Shown: piece after piece, positions 37,718 through 46,964 of the stretch
Layout: the number at the start of each line of letters is the position of its first letter
Position numbering within the stretch: the first letter of the stretch is position 1
Source of the DNA: Betaproteobacteria bacterium
Lineage (GTDB): Bacteria; Pseudomonadota; Gammaproteobacteria; Burkholderiales; Burkholderiaceae_D
Direction: 5' to 3'
NCBI GenBank assembly: GCA_025362735.1
Contig: JANYFL010000069.1
Coordinates: forward strand, 1 to 61,716
DNA length: 61,716 nt
Notes under the pieces: generated by a model
Database searches by the model: none
What the model was told of the DNA's origin: nothing
Seen by the model: the letters and a program-made list of their open reading frames with translations, nothing else
Program-made: the position numbers and the translations under genes

Positions 37718-38767
37718 TTAGCGATCCTGCCCATCGAACTGAATACGCGGATCGACCAATACGTAACAAAGATCAGATACGAGCTTGGTCAGCAAGCCAA
37801 TCAGCGTGAAGAGATACAAGGTCCCCAACACAACCGGATAATCACGCCGGATCACCGCCTCGTAAGAAAGCAGCCCAAGACCGTCGAGCGAGAATAGCGT
37901 TTCAATCAGTAGCGATCCAGTGAAGAAGGCACCAATGAAGGCTGCCGGAAAGCCCGTCACAAGCGGAATCATTGCGTTACGAAAAATGTGCTTCCAGAGC
38001 ACACTGCGTTCCGACAACCCCTTAGAACGCGCCGTCAATACATACTGCTTGCGAATCTCCTCAAGGAAAGAATTTTTTGTCAGCATGGCAATGATGGCAA
38101 ATTCGGCGGCGACCATTGATGTAATGGGCAATACCATATGCCAGAGATAGTCGAGCACCTTGCTGACCAGACTCATTTGTTCCCAGTCATCAGAAACAAG
38201 ACCACGCAACGGAAACCACTGCACAAAGCTGCCGCCGCCGAACAGGACCAGCAGCAACACACCCAACACAAAACCGGGAATTGCGTAACCCACCAGCACG
38301 ACGAGGCTGGACAAAGTGTCGAAGCGCGTACCCGCGCGCACCGCCTTGGCAATACCGAGCGGCACCGAAATGAGGTAGCTGAGAAAGAACGTCCAAACAC
38401 CCAGACTGATTGAGACCGGCAGCTTCGACTTCACCAACTCCCACACACTTTGATGGTGAAGGTAGCTGTCTCCCAAGTCGAAACGGGCATAGCGTTTGAG
38501 CATCAACCAGTAGCGCTCCAGCGGCGGTTTGTCGAGCCCATAGATCGCCTTGAGTTGTTCGACCTGTTCCGGATCAACACCTTGGCGTCCTCGATAGACC
38601 GACTTACCACCACCGGCCTCACCACCACCATTGCGGTTTTTCATCTGCGCCACCAACTGCTCAACTGGTCCACCCGGCACAAACTGGATCACAACAAAAC
38701 TAAGTGTGACGACACCGATCAGGGTTGGGATCATCAACAACAAACGCTTCAAGATATAAGCGGTCAT
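37718..38767 (-). CDS. yejB: Peptide ABC importer permease YejB
   Basis: A 349-residue inner-membrane permease. The start MTAYILKRLLLMIPTLIGVV and SFVVIQFVPGGPVEQLVAQM are typical of DppB/YejB proteins, and LTARSKGLSERSVLWKHIFR is the cytoplasmic coupling loop. A Gly-rich insert (NRNGGGEAGGGKS, near 44-56) follows the first membrane segment, as seen in other YejB proteins. Overlaps yejA by four bases. Confidence 0.93.
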   Translation of the reverse strand: MTAYILKRLLLMIPTLIGVVTLSFVVIQFVPGGPVEQLVAQMKNRNGGGEAGGGKSVYRGRQGVDPEQVEQLKAIYGLDKPPLERYWLMLKRYARFDLGDSYLHHQSVWELVKSKLPVSISLGVWTFFLSYLISVPLGIAKAVRAGTRFDTLSSLVVLVGYAIPGFVLGVLLLVLFGGGSFVQWFPLRGLVSDDWEQMSLVSKVLDYLWHMVLPITSMVAAEFAIIAMLTKNSFLEEIRKQYVLTARSKGLSERSVLWKHIFRNAMIPLVTGFPAAFIGAFFTGSLLIETLFSLDGLGLLSYEAVIRRDYPVVLGTLYLFTLIGLLTKLVSDLCYVLVDPRIQFDGQDR

Positions 38768-40716
38768 CGTTTCGTTCCTGTCTTGGCTGTACTTTCAGCA
38801 GCGTCGGTGCGCGCATCCTTGAGCCACCAGGACTGGATCGCCCATACGTCACTGCTACCCATGTCGAGATAGAACGGTAGTTGGTAAAGGTAGTCAAACC
38901 GGTTTCGATAAGCGAAACGAATTGTGGCACCGTAGTACATTGGAATCGTGTAATAACCTGCAAGAAGCACACGATCCAGCGCCCGCACACCGGCATTCAA
39001 TTGGGATTGTGTTTCGCTCGCGAGAATATCGCGAATCAGTTGATCGACAGCCGGGTTTTTCAGGCCCATCAGATTGTTCGAACCGGGTCGGTCAGCGGCT
39101 TCGCTACCAAAATATTCAGCCAGTTCGCTGCCGGGTGCAGTCGCTGCTGGAATACGTACCGTGGTCACATCGAAGTCGAAATTTTCATAACGCTTTTGTA
39201 CGAGGCTCGAATCGAGCTGACGGTAATGCAACTTGATTCCCAGTTTCTCCAGATTGCGTGCAAACGGCGAGATCAACCGAATCATGCTGGGCTGGTCATT
39301 AAGAAGTTCGAATTCGAACGATTCCCCTTTTGCATTCCGTAAGGCACCATCACGATAAGTCCAGCCTGCCTCCGCGAGCAATGCACGCGCATGGCGCAGA
39401 TTCTCTCGCAGTGAACTGGGTTCATCCGTACGCGGCTGGAAAGGTGCGGGCTCGAAGACCGACGAATCAAGCTTTGTCCGCAGTGGTTCCAGCAACTTCA
39501 GTTCTTCTGGAGTCGGGAGGCGGCCTGGCGTTTCGACTGCTGCCATACCCGGATTACCAAAATAACTGCTGATGCGCTGATACTGACCGTAAAATAACTG
39601 CCGGTCCATCCATTCGAAATCAAATGCAAAGCCCATGGCTTGACGTACACGTGCGTCCTGGAATAAAGGCTTGCGCAGGTTCAGTATGAACGCCTGCAAG
39701 CCCGCGCCATCTGAATGAGCCAACTCTTTCTTGATGATTGTGCCATCGCGAAAATGAGGGCCGAAGTATCTTCTTGCCCAGTTTTTGGCCGAATACTCCA
39801 CCTGAATATCGTATTCACCAGCCTTGAATGCCTCCAGTTGTGCGAGGTCGTCGCTATACATGCGCATCACGATACGGTCAAAGTTATACATGCCACGTCG
39901 CACTGGTAAATCTTTGGCCCACCAAAGCGGATTGCGAGTAAATACGACACGTCGACCGACCTCGAACGATTCGATCAGATAGGGGCCACTGGCCACGGGT
40001 TTTTCGAAACCGATTTTGTCGAATGCCTTGCCCGGCGCCCATTTAGGTGAAAACACCGGCAGCGAAGTGCCGACAATCAATGGCAATTCACGCAGAGGAT
40101 TAAGAAAATCGAAGCGCACGGTACGTGCATCCACTACCACCGCAGCTTTTACATCTGCAAAGAGAGTCTGATATTGCGGCGCGGCCAGTTTACTTTTCAG
40201 AGTATCGAAAGAGTACTTGACGTCCTGTGCCGTAACAGGGTCACCATTGGAAAAACGTGCTTGTGGATAGAGCCGGAAGACAACCGACAAACGGTCCGCT
40301 GCAACATCGATATCCTGCGCGAGCAGGCCATACATGCTATTCGGTTCATCGAGTGTCCCGGTAGCAAGCGTTTCAAAGAGGAGATCCGCTATGCGTGGCG
40401 CAGTGACTCCTTTAAGCGTGAACGGATTGAACTTGTCGAAACTGGTACTGCGATCTGGGTTAGGAAGATAGAGCGTGCCACCGCGTGGTGCCTGCGGATT
40501 GGCCCAATCAAAATGCTGAAAGTTCGCGGGATATTTCGGCTCACCATAAAGGACGAAAGCGTGTGCAGCCAGAACCGGTTCGGTCCAAAACAGTAGAAGT
40601 ACAGCGAGACTTATGGCCCCAGAAAACGATACAAAGCGTGATACGAAGTTGGTTACAAAGCCAAACGTATATTTGGCTTGTCCAGTGCTCTGTTGAATTT
40701 TCAGCGGTATTGCCAT
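38764..40716 (-). CDS. yejA: Periplasmic peptide-binding protein YejA
   Basis: A 650-residue SBP_bac_5 extracellular solute-binding protein, the YejA size class. After a signal peptide ending near EPVLAAHAF it has the conserved ALYG-like start FVLYGEPKYPANFQHFDWAN and family segments FNPFTLKGVTAPRIADLLFE, YGLLAQDIDVAADRLSVVFR and GPYLIESFEVGRRVVFTRNP. I chose the ATG at 40714-40716, since the longer frame needs a TTG. It is first in yejABEF and delivers peptides to YejBE. Confidence 0.93.
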   Translation of the reverse strand: MAIPLKIQQSTGQAKYTFGFVTNFVSRFVSFSGAISLAVLLLFWTEPVLAAHAFVLYGEPKYPANFQHFDWANPQAPRGGTLYLPNPDRSTSFDKFNPFTLKGVTAPRIADLLFETLATGTLDEPNSMYGLLAQDIDVAADRLSVVFRLYPQARFSNGDPVTAQDVKYSFDTLKSKLAAPQYQTLFADVKAAVVVDARTVRFDFLNPLRELPLIVGTSLPVFSPKWAPGKAFDKIGFEKPVASGPYLIESFEVGRRVVFTRNPLWWAKDLPVRRGMYNFDRIVMRMYSDDLAQLEAFKAGEYDIQVEYSAKNWARRYFGPHFRDGTIIKKELAHSDGAGLQAFILNLRKPLFQDARVRQAMGFAFDFEWMDRQLFYGQYQRISSYFGNPGMAAVETPGRLPTPEELKLLEPLRTKLDSSVFEPAPFQPRTDEPSSLRENLRHARALLAEAGWTYRDGALRNAKGESFEFELLNDQPSMIRLISPFARNLEKLGIKLHYRQLDSSLVQKRYENFDFDVTTVRIPAATAPGSELAEYFGSEAADRPGSNNLMGLKNPAVDQLIRDILASETQSQLNAGVRALDRVLLAGYYTIPMYYGATIRFAYRNRFDYLYQLPFYLDMGSSDVWAIQSWWLKDARTDAAESTAKTGTKR

Positions 40717-40854
40717 ACTTCGGTCTTTGCCTTTACACCACAATCATTGAGGGTTCATTCATGATGTTTTCGAACTAACAGGATTGTAACGATACCGCCC
40801 AAATCGACTATTGCGCAGGAAGTTGCAAGACACAAAGCATGACCTGATTCGATC

Positions 40855-40882
40855 AAAAAAGCCGTTGACTAGCAGCGGCTTT
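40855..40882 (-). terminator. Rho-independent terminator of ohr
   Basis: AAAGCCGTTG pairs with CAGCGGCTTT around the loop ACTAG. On the minus strand TTTTTT follows, which fits the end of the organic hydroperoxide resistance gene. Confidence 0.8.
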
Positions 40883-40924
40883 GCATATGGACTAAAAAAA
40901 TCGAATTGGTTCAAAGTGTGTCCT

Positions 40925-41356
40925 TCAAACAGCGGTCACCTTGATATTGACTTCCACATTACCCTTGACGGCGTTCGAGTAGGGGCACAAGTTGTGACCT
41001 GCCGCGACAACTTTTTCAGCGTCCGCCTGCGACAGCCCTCCCACATAAACATCCAGATCAACCTTGAGACCAAAGCCGCCTTCGGTCTTGCTGCCAATAC
41101 CGACGGCACTGCGCACTTCGACCGATGTTGGCTTGAGTTTCATCTGCAGCCCCATGAACTCGCAAGCTCCGCCAAAACAAGCGGCGTAACCGGCGGCAAA
41201 CAGATCTTCCGGAGTCGTGGTGCCTGGCTTGCCGGGACCACCCATTGCCTTGGGCACGGACAGGTCGGCCTTGACCAGACCGTCGCTGGATTCGGTATGG
41301 CCATTGCGGCCACCTGTGGATTTGGCGTGGGCGGTATAGAGAATGGTGAGGGACAT
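40925..41356 (-). CDS. ohr: Organic hydroperoxide resistance protein Ohr/OsmC family
   Basis: A 143-residue Ohr-like thiol peroxidase that reduces organic and fatty-acid hydroperoxides. Catalytic cysteines are visible in AGYAACFGGACEF (peroxidatic) and HNLCPYSNAVKGN (resolving), and the N-terminus ILYTAHAKSTGGRNGHTESS with SVPKAMGG is the Ohr hallmark. I chose the ATG at 41354-41356, preceded by AAGGA; an upstream frame start lacks support. It is monocistronic with its own terminator. No OhrR-type repressor gene is in the window. Confidence 0.93.
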   Translation of the reverse strand: MSLTILYTAHAKSTGGRNGHTESSDGLVKADLSVPKAMGGPGKPGTTTPEDLFAAGYAACFGGACEFMGLQMKLKPTSVEVRSAVGIGSKTEGGFGLKVDLDVYVGGLSQADAEKVVAAGHNLCPYSNAVKGNVEVNIKVTAV

Positions 41357-41537
41357 GATTTTTCCTTTATGTTGGTTGAACAATACTGGACTGGATCAGG
41401 TACTGGGGATGGGAGTTCCTTTCATATTTAACCATTTAATTTAGCGCAAGGATGCCACGGTCGCTCACCATACTTCGGTATACTTCTCGCCCATCGCATA
41501 TCACCCCACAGCGCCTTAGAAAAGATTGGAGTCAAAC

Positions 41538-42332
41538 ATGGGCTTTCTCGCTGGCAAACGCATTCTCATCACTGGACTGTTGTCGAACCGCTCGATTGCA
41601 TACGGCATCGCCAAAGCCTGCAAGCGTGAAGGCGCGGAGCTGGCTTTTACCTATGTCGGCGAGCGCTTCAAGGACCGCATCACTGAATTTGCCACCGAGT
41701 TCGACAGCAAACTCATTTTTTCTTGTGATGTCGCTGAGGATGCGCAGATTGATGCCACTTTTGCCGATCTGGCCCAACATTGGCCGCACTTGGATGGTCT
41801 GGTACATGCCATTGGTTTCGCCCCACGTGAAGCGATTGCGGGCAACTTTCTGGATGGTATGACGCGCGAAAATTTCCGCATTGCCCATGACATTTCAGCT
41901 TATAGCTTCCCCGCCCTGGCCAAGGCGGCCTTGCCTTTGCTGCGCGACAAGAGCGCGCTGCTGACGCTGAGTTATCTGGGCGCTGATCGCGTGGTGCCCA
42001 ACTACAACACCATGGGTCTGGCCAAAGCGTCACTCGAGGCCAGCGTACGTTACCTGGCCGAATCGCTTGGGCCCAAAGGCGTGCGCGTCAATGGCATTTC
42101 TGCGGGACCGATCAAGACCCTGGCTGCTTCGGGTATCAAGAGTTTCAGCAAGATTCTGGATTTCGTCGAATCCAATGCGCCACTGCGGCGCAATGTCAGC
42201 ATTGACGATGTCGGTAATGTGGCCGCCTTTTTACTGTCCGATCTGGCTGCTGGAGTCACCGCAGAAATTACTTATGTCGATGCCGGCTTCAACGCCACCG
42301 TTGGTGGGATTCTGGAGTCTGCAGCTTCCTGA
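41538..42332 (+). CDS. fabI: Enoyl-[acyl-carrier-protein] reductase FabI
   Basis: A 264-residue FabI that reduces trans-2-enoyl-ACP with NADH, the last step of each elongation round. Tyr146, Tyr156 and Lys163 ([19 protein letters not shown]) match the E. coli catalytic positions exactly, and the start [20 protein letters not shown] is the family N-terminus. I chose the ATG at 41538 with TTGGAG upstream. It is away from the main fab cluster, as is usual. FabI is the target of triclosan-type inhibitors. Confidence 0.96.
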   Translation: MGFLAGKRILITGLLSNRSIAYGIAKACKREGAELAFTYVGERFKDRITEFATEFDSKLIFSCDVAEDAQIDATFADLAQHWPHLDGLVHAIGFAPREAIAGNFLDGMTRENFRIAHDISAYSFPALAKAALPLLRDKSALLTLSYLGADRVVPNYNTMGLAKASLEASVRYLAESLGPKGVRVNGISAGPIKTLAASGIKSFSKILDFVESNAPLRRNVSIDDVGNVAAFLLSDLAAGVTAEITYVDAGFNATVGGILESAAS

Positions 42333-42476
42333 TTCAGACAGCACCGCTTTCATCAATCTGCAAACTATAGCGGTCAAAATAGAAGAGAACAGGCACAAGA
42401 CCTGCGTTATATCCCCTCAGGCATTTCGCTTCATGCAAATGCCATCTCCCCGTTAATAGATCAAAAAGGAAAATAC

Positions 42477-43163
42477 ATGAGCCGCATCCATTTCATCGGT
42501 GGCGAAAAAGGCGGCGTCGGCAAGTCCGTCGTCGCACGCCTGCTTGCCCAATACTGGATTGACAAACAAACCGACTGGACCGGTTTCGATACCGACCGTT
42601 CGCACGGTGCCCTGCTGCGCCACTACGCTGGTTTTGCCCAGCCTGTCGAGATTTCAAAAATCGAAGATCTTGATCTTTTGATTGAAGCGGCTACCCAGAA
42701 AGAGCAACAAATTCTGGTTGATCTGGCGGCGCAGACGGAAAAAGATTTACACAAGTGGATCGACACCAGCGGCGTACTGGAACTGGCAAACGAACTCGGT
42801 ATCGAAGTCGTGTTCTGGCACGTAATGGACGATGGCAAGGATTCGAATGATCTGCTATTAAAGCTGCTGGATCATTACGGTACCAATGCAAAATATGTGG
42901 TCGTTTTGAATCATGGCCGAGGCGACAATTTCAGCCTGTTCCAGAAATCGGCTTCGGCGCAGCGTGCGGCCGAGTTGAATGTACCCGTGATTGAACTCAA
43001 GCCGTTGCACAAGCCAACCATGCGTAATATTGACCATCTGGATAAAAGCTTCTGGGCGGCAGGCAATGTCAACGGCGAAGGCGCACTCGGCCTGGTTGAA
43101 CGGCATCGCGTCAAGGTCTGGATTCGCAGTGCTTATGCCGAGTTTGAGAAGTTAGGCTTTTAA
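42477..43163 (+). CDS. Orphan ParA/MinD-superfamily P-loop ATPase
   Basis: A 228-residue SIMIBI-class P-loop protein with deviant Walker A EKGGVGKSVVARLLAQ at about 10-25 and Walker A' aspartates (GFDTDRSHGALLRH). Further strands QILVDLAAQTEK, VVFWHVMDDGKDS and YVVVLNHGRGDN follow the nucleotide-binding fold. It resembles CobQ/CobB/MinD/ParA and plasmid 'mobilisation MobD-like' proteins, but no ParB, parS or plasmid gene is nearby, so it is unlikely to be a partition ATPase for this locus. Function is unknown. An AAGGAAA ribosome-binding site precedes the ATG. It is followed by a palindromic repeat. Confidence 0.82.
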   Translation: MSRIHFIGGEKGGVGKSVVARLLAQYWIDKQTDWTGFDTDRSHGALLRHYAGFAQPVEISKIEDLDLLIEAATQKEQQILVDLAAQTEKDLHKWIDTSGVLELANELGIEVVFWHVMDDGKDSNDLLLKLLDHYGTNAKYVVVLNHGRGDNFSLFQKSASAQRAAELNVPVIELKPLHKPTMRNIDHLDKSFWAAGNVNGEGALGLVERHRVKVWIRSAYAEFEKLGF

Positions 43164-43168
43164 TTAAT

Positions 43169-43266
43169 GTCATTCTGAGCGCGGCGAAGAATCTCAGGTG
43201 ATCGGTCTGCAAGAACAGTCCTGAATCACACAACGATCTGAGATTCTTCGCTGCGCTCCGAATGAC
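43169..43266. repeat. Long imperfect palindrome with 29-bp arms
   Basis: GTCATTCTGAGCGCGGCGAA...CTCAG (43169-43197) is the near-exact reverse complement of CTGAG...CGCTCCGAATGAC (43238-43266), with a ~40-base spacer. The arms belong to the dispersed GTCATTCTGAGCGNAGCGAAGAATCTC-type repeats I recall from many bacterial genomes. It lies in the gap after the P-loop gene. It could act as a terminator for that gene or simply be a parasitic palindrome. Confidence 0.75.
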
Positions 43267-43326
43267 AATCAGGCTAAGTAGGCTGGCTTCCTGACATCAA
43301 CCTGAATAAAACAAATCACAAGTCGC

Positions 43327-45147
43327 ATGACTTCATCTGCACCCGAGACAACAGAACAAACTCAAAGCAAACCTACCATCGCTACGTTACGGCGATTGGT
43401 ACCCTTTCTCGCGCCCTATCGTAATCGGCTTGTACTGGCGTTTGTTTTTCTCTGCATCGCTGCCGCGTCTACACTATTCGTCCCGGCCGCATTTCGGGAA
43501 TTGATTGATCACGGCTTTGTGCAAAAAGCAGGAAGCACAGGTCGTATCGACTTGTATTTTCTCGGCCTGTTTGGTGTGGCCTGTGTGCTGGCCCTCTCGA
43601 CCGCAGCGCGTTTCTATATGGTGAGCTGGCTGGGTGAGCGTGTGGTCGCCGATATTCGCACCGCTGTTTACACGCGCATGCTGGAACAATCGCCGGAGTT
43701 TTTTGAAAGTACGCGTACCGGCGAAGTGCTGTCTCGCCTCACGACCGATACCACCCTGATTCAGACGGTGGTCGGCACCAGTATGTCGATGGGTCTGCGC
43801 AACGTCTTCCTGTTCATTGGTGGCTTGGGCATGCTGGCTGCAACCAGTCTCAAACTGTTTGTCATCACCATCGGATTGTTGGCTTTCGTCGTCATTCCCA
43901 TCGTGACAATGGGACGACGCGTACGTAAGCTTTCACGTGCCAGCCAGGATCGGGTTGCCGATTCATCTGCACTGGCCGGCGAAATCCTGAACGCCATGCC
44001 GACGGTGCAGGCCTTCACGCAAGAGGCTATCGAAGCGGCGCGCTTTTCAGAGAGTGTCGAAAGCAGTTTCTTCACCGCCCTGCGCCGTACCAAGACCCGC
44101 GCCTGGTTAACATCGATTGTGATAACTCTGGTATTCGGCGCTGTCGTATTTGTGTTGTGGCTGGGTGCCAATGACGTGATTGCCGGAACAATGACACCCG
44201 GCACACTGGCGGCTTTTGTTCTCTATGCCGTCATCGCAGCGGGAGCTTTAGGCGCGCTTTCCGAAACCTGGGGCGATGCACAACGAGCGGCTGGTGCGAC
44301 CGAACGCTTGATCGAATTGCTTGATGCAAGAAGTTTTGTCAGTTCGCCTGCGCATCCCAAGCCCCTTCCTCAAACAAGCACTGCAGTCAAAGGCGCAGCC
44401 ATCCACCTGGAACACCTGCAATTTCACTACCCTTCAAGACCCGACACCGCCGCATTAAGCGATTATTCCCTGTCGATTGCTCCCGGTGAAACTATCGCTC
44501 TGGTTGGTCCTTCTGGAGCGGGCAAGTCCACCGTATTCCAGTTGTTATTACGTTTTTACGATGCACAAGCCGGACGCATTTTATTCAACGGTGTTTCGAT
44601 CACCGATCTGGCGCTGACTGACCTGCGCAGCCAGATTGGCATCGTGCCGCAAGACACAGTGATTTTTTCCGCTGACGCACTCGAGAACATTCGCTATGGC
44701 AAACCCGATGCGACGGAAGCTGAAGTGATCGCTGCAGCCCAAGCCGCACAGGCACACGGCTTTATCGAACGCTTGCCGCAGGGTTACAAAACCTATCTGG
44801 GTGAACGCGGCGTGCGTCTGTCTGGCGGACAACGCCAGCGTATCGCCATCGCCCGCGCCATACTCAAGAATCCGCCAGTGCTACTGCTTGACGAAGCCAC
44901 CAGCGCCCTTGACGCGGAAAGTGAATACGCCGTCCAGCAAGCCCTCGAAGCCGCCATGCAACACCGTACGACCCTGGTCATTGCCCATCGTCTGGCAACG
45001 GTCCAAAAAGCGGACCGGATTGTCGTCATGGATAACGGACAGATTGTCGAGACCGGTACGCATGCGCAATTGATTAACCAGAATGGCCTCTATGCCCGAC
45101 TCGCTTCCATGCAATTCGGGATGGCGCCAATAGCGGAGGAGAACTGA
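43327..45147 (+). CDS. MsbA-like ABC exporter (fused membrane and ATPase domains)
   Basis: A 606-residue type IV ABC exporter. Six membrane segments span about 30-300 (for example LVLAFVFLCIAAASTLFVPA and FLFIGGLGMLAATS). The ATPase has Walker A LVGPSGAGKSTVFQ, signature RLSGGQRQRIAIARA, Walker B LLLDEATSALD and H-loop IAHR. The half-transporter would work as a homodimer. Beta/alphaproteobacterial relatives are labelled MsbA-related ABC transporters; lipid, lipopolysaccharide or drug export are all possible. It is separate from the known lipid A genes, so the substrate is open. Confidence 0.9.
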   Translation: MTSSAPETTEQTQSKPTIATLRRLVPFLAPYRNRLVLAFVFLCIAAASTLFVPAAFRELIDHGFVQKAGSTGRIDLYFLGLFGVACVLALSTAARFYMVSWLGERVVADIRTAVYTRMLEQSPEFFESTRTGEVLSRLTTDTTLIQTVVGTSMSMGLRNVFLFIGGLGMLAATSLKLFVITIGLLAFVVIPIVTMGRRVRKLSRASQDRVADSSALAGEILNAMPTVQAFTQEAIEAARFSESVESSFFTALRRTKTRAWLTSIVITLVFGAVVFVLWLGANDVIAGTMTPGTLAAFVLYAVIAAGALGALSETWGDAQRAAGATERLIELLDARSFVSSPAHPKPLPQTSTAVKGAAIHLEHLQFHYPSRPDTAALSDYSLSIAPGETIALVGPSGAGKSTVFQLLLRFYDAQAGRILFNGVSITDLALTDLRSQIGIVPQDTVIFSADALENIRYGKPDATEAEVIAAAQAAQAHGFIERLPQGYKTYLGERGVRLSGGQRQRIAIARAILKNPPVLLLDEATSALDAESEYAVQQALEAAMQHRTTLVIAHRLATVQKADRIVVMDNGQIVETGTHAQLINQNGLYARLASMQFGMAPIAEEN

Positions 45148-45170
45148 ATAAGAGGTAGTCCTTGCGGCTA

Positions 45171-45294
45171 AACCTCTCAACACAGAGACACAGAGGGCGC
45201 AGAGGAACACAGAGATTTTCTTTAGGACTTCTCGCCCCTGCTTTTCTCTGTGTCTCGATGGCCTCTGTGTTCTCTGTGTCAAGATTTTTGGTTG
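45171..45294. repeat. CACAGAG-type inverted repeat between exporter gene and thyA
   Basis: The left arm CAACACAGAGACACAGAGGG and onward is mirrored on the right by TTTTCTCTGTGTCTCGATGG and CCTCTGTGTTCTCTGTGTC; the reverse complement of the right arm aligns with the left over ~45 bases. It contains no gene. CACAGAG repeats of this sort are a known kind of dispersed low-complexity palindrome. A related CACAGAG fragment occurs near 50155. Confidence 0.7.
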
Positions 45295-45371
45295 AAAAGA
45301 TTTATCAAAGCCACTTAGCTGCTGAATGCTCCAATGACGCTCGGATAAAATAAAGTTTTTCACGAGACCTT

Positions 45372-46166
45372 ATGCGCCAATACCTCGACTTCATGCGCCA
45401 TGTTTACGAACATGGCACTTCTAAAACGGATCGTACCGGCACGGGTACGCGTTCGGTCTTCGGCTATCAGATGCGCTTTGATTTAGCCCAGGGCTTTCCG
45501 ATGCTGACAACCAAGAAGCTGCATACGCGCTCGATTTTCCACGAATTGCTATGGTTTCTTGCCGGGTCGACCAATACCAAATACCTGAAGGAAAACGGCG
45601 TTTCGATCTGGGACGAATGGGCGAGCGCTGATGGCGAACTTGGGCCGATCTACGGCTATCAGTGGCGCTCGTGGCCCACCGCCAGCGGCGAACATATCGA
45701 CCAGATTGCCCAAGTTGTTGATCAGATCAAAAAGAATCCCGATTCGCGCCGCCTGATTGTCTCGGCCTGGAATGTGGCCGACATTCCGAAAATGGCATTG
45801 CCGCCCTGTCACGCCTTTTTCCAGTTTTATGTCGCCGACGGAAAACTGTCTTGCCAGCTCTATCAGCGCAGCGCCGATATTTTTCTCGGCGTGCCATTCA
45901 ATATCGCCTCGTATGCTTTGCTCGTGCATCTCATCGCGCAACAAACTGGACTCGATGTCGGCGATTTCGTCTGGACTGGCGGTGATTGCCATCTCTATAA
46001 CAACCATTTCGAACAGGTTGAAACCCAGTTGGCACGTGAGCCTTATCCTCTACCGAAGCTGGTGATCAAGCGTAAACCCGATTCAATCTTTGATTATCGT
46101 TTCGAAGATTTTGAAATCATCGATTATGTTTGTCATCCGCATATCAAGGCTCCTGTGGCCATATGA
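45372..46166 (+). CDS. thyA: Thymidylate synthase ThyA
   Basis: A 264-residue ThyA, identical in length to E. coli. It methylates dUMP to dTMP with methylenetetrahydrofolate. Catalytic Cys146 lies in [12 protein letters not shown]; the folate and dUMP contacts [29 protein letters not shown] (quoted up to 20) and HLYNNH are intact. It is followed by folA, which regenerates tetrahydrofolate from the dihydrofolate ThyA makes; the gene pair is common. Confidence 0.98.
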   Translation: MRQYLDFMRHVYEHGTSKTDRTGTGTRSVFGYQMRFDLAQGFPMLTTKKLHTRSIFHELLWFLAGSTNTKYLKENGVSIWDEWASADGELGPIYGYQWRSWPTASGEHIDQIAQVVDQIKKNPDSRRLIVSAWNVADIPKMALPPCHAFFQFYVADGKLSCQLYQRSADIFLGVPFNIASYALLVHLIAQQTGLDVGDFVWTGGDCHLYNNHFEQVETQLAREPYPLPKLVIKRKPDSIFDYRFEDFEIIDYVCHPHIKAPVAI

Positions 46167-46220
46167 GGTACTCGGCGAGGGCCCCGCGCAGCGGGATCGA
46201 CGATAAGCCGAATATGGCCA

Positions 46221-46269
46221 GCCGCCAACACCCTATAGCTTGGTCTACCTGGAAATTCCAGGAGGCGGC
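46221..46269. other. Structured thyA-folA spacer
   Basis: GCCGCC (46221-46226) pairs with GGCGGC (46264-46269), enclosing a perfect inverted repeat CCTGGAAATTCCAGG at 46248-46262. It is followed at once by GCAGATGAGATC. The fold could be an attenuator or RNA processing signal between the genes or a remnant of a repeat. No T tract follows, so it is not a standard terminator. Confidence 0.4.
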
Positions 46270-46310
46270 GCAGATGAGATCAACCAAGTTTGACTGCATT
46301 CGATTTTAAA

Positions 46311-46796
46311 ATGCCCCGCCTAACCCTCATCGTCGCCAAAGCCGCCAACAACGTTATCGGCCATAACAACACACTCCCTTGGCACTTGCCGGAAGACCTC
46401 GCCCACTTCAAACGCACAACGACGGGCAATCCCATCGTAATGGGCCGCAAGACCTTTGAATCCATCGGTCGGCCCTTACCCAACCGGCGCAATATCGTCA
46501 TTACCCGCAATCCTGACTGGACCGCGCCCGGTGTCGAAGCCGCGCCATCCATCGAAAAGGCGCTGGATTTGTGTGCAGACGCAACCGAAATTTTTGTCAT
46601 CGGCGGCGCACAGCTTTATGCAGAAACCCTGTCCAAGGCCAATCGCCTGATCGTCACGGAAATTCAGCGTGAATATCCCGGCGACGCATTTTTCCCGACT
46701 ATCCCGTCATTTTTCCGGGAAATCTCCCGAATCAGTGGTCGGGCCAGCAGCGATTCATCCCTGCAATACGATTTCGTTGTCTATGAACATCAATAA
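46311..46796 (+). CDS. folA: Dihydrofolate reductase FolA
   Basis: A 161-residue DHFR that reduces dihydrofolate with [25 protein letters not shown] and [14 protein letters not shown] carry the substrate acid (Asp29, equivalent to E. coli Asp27), [14 protein letters not shown] the cofactor loop, and [13 protein letters not shown] the second NADPH segment. I chose the ATG at 46311, which fits the family start MPRLTLIVA; the longer frame needs a TTG. It lies downstream of thyA. Trimethoprim targets this enzyme class. Confidence 0.95.
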   Translation: MPRLTLIVAKAANNVIGHNNTLPWHLPEDLAHFKRTTTGNPIVMGRKTFESIGRPLPNRRNIVITRNPDWTAPGVEAAPSIEKALDLCADATEIFVIGGAQLYAETLSKANRLIVTEIQREYPGDAFFPTIPSFFREISRISGRASSDSSLQYDFVVYEHQ

Positions 46797-46964
46797 ATTA
46801 GCAACGCAACCGTAGATACCAGTTGAAACTCCTGATAAAGTCTCTCTTACACATTGGGAACACTTTGAAATCAGGGTTTTACAGATCCTTTTCAGATTAT
46901 TTGCTTAAGCCAGACCGGAACAATCCTTAAAGACCGACTCGTCAGATCATCAAAAATCTACAAA

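Noticed and set aside
45171..45294. CRISPR-like short repeats
   Set aside because: The repeats form one inverted pair of simple sequence, not regularly spaced direct repeats with unique spacers; no cas genes in the window.
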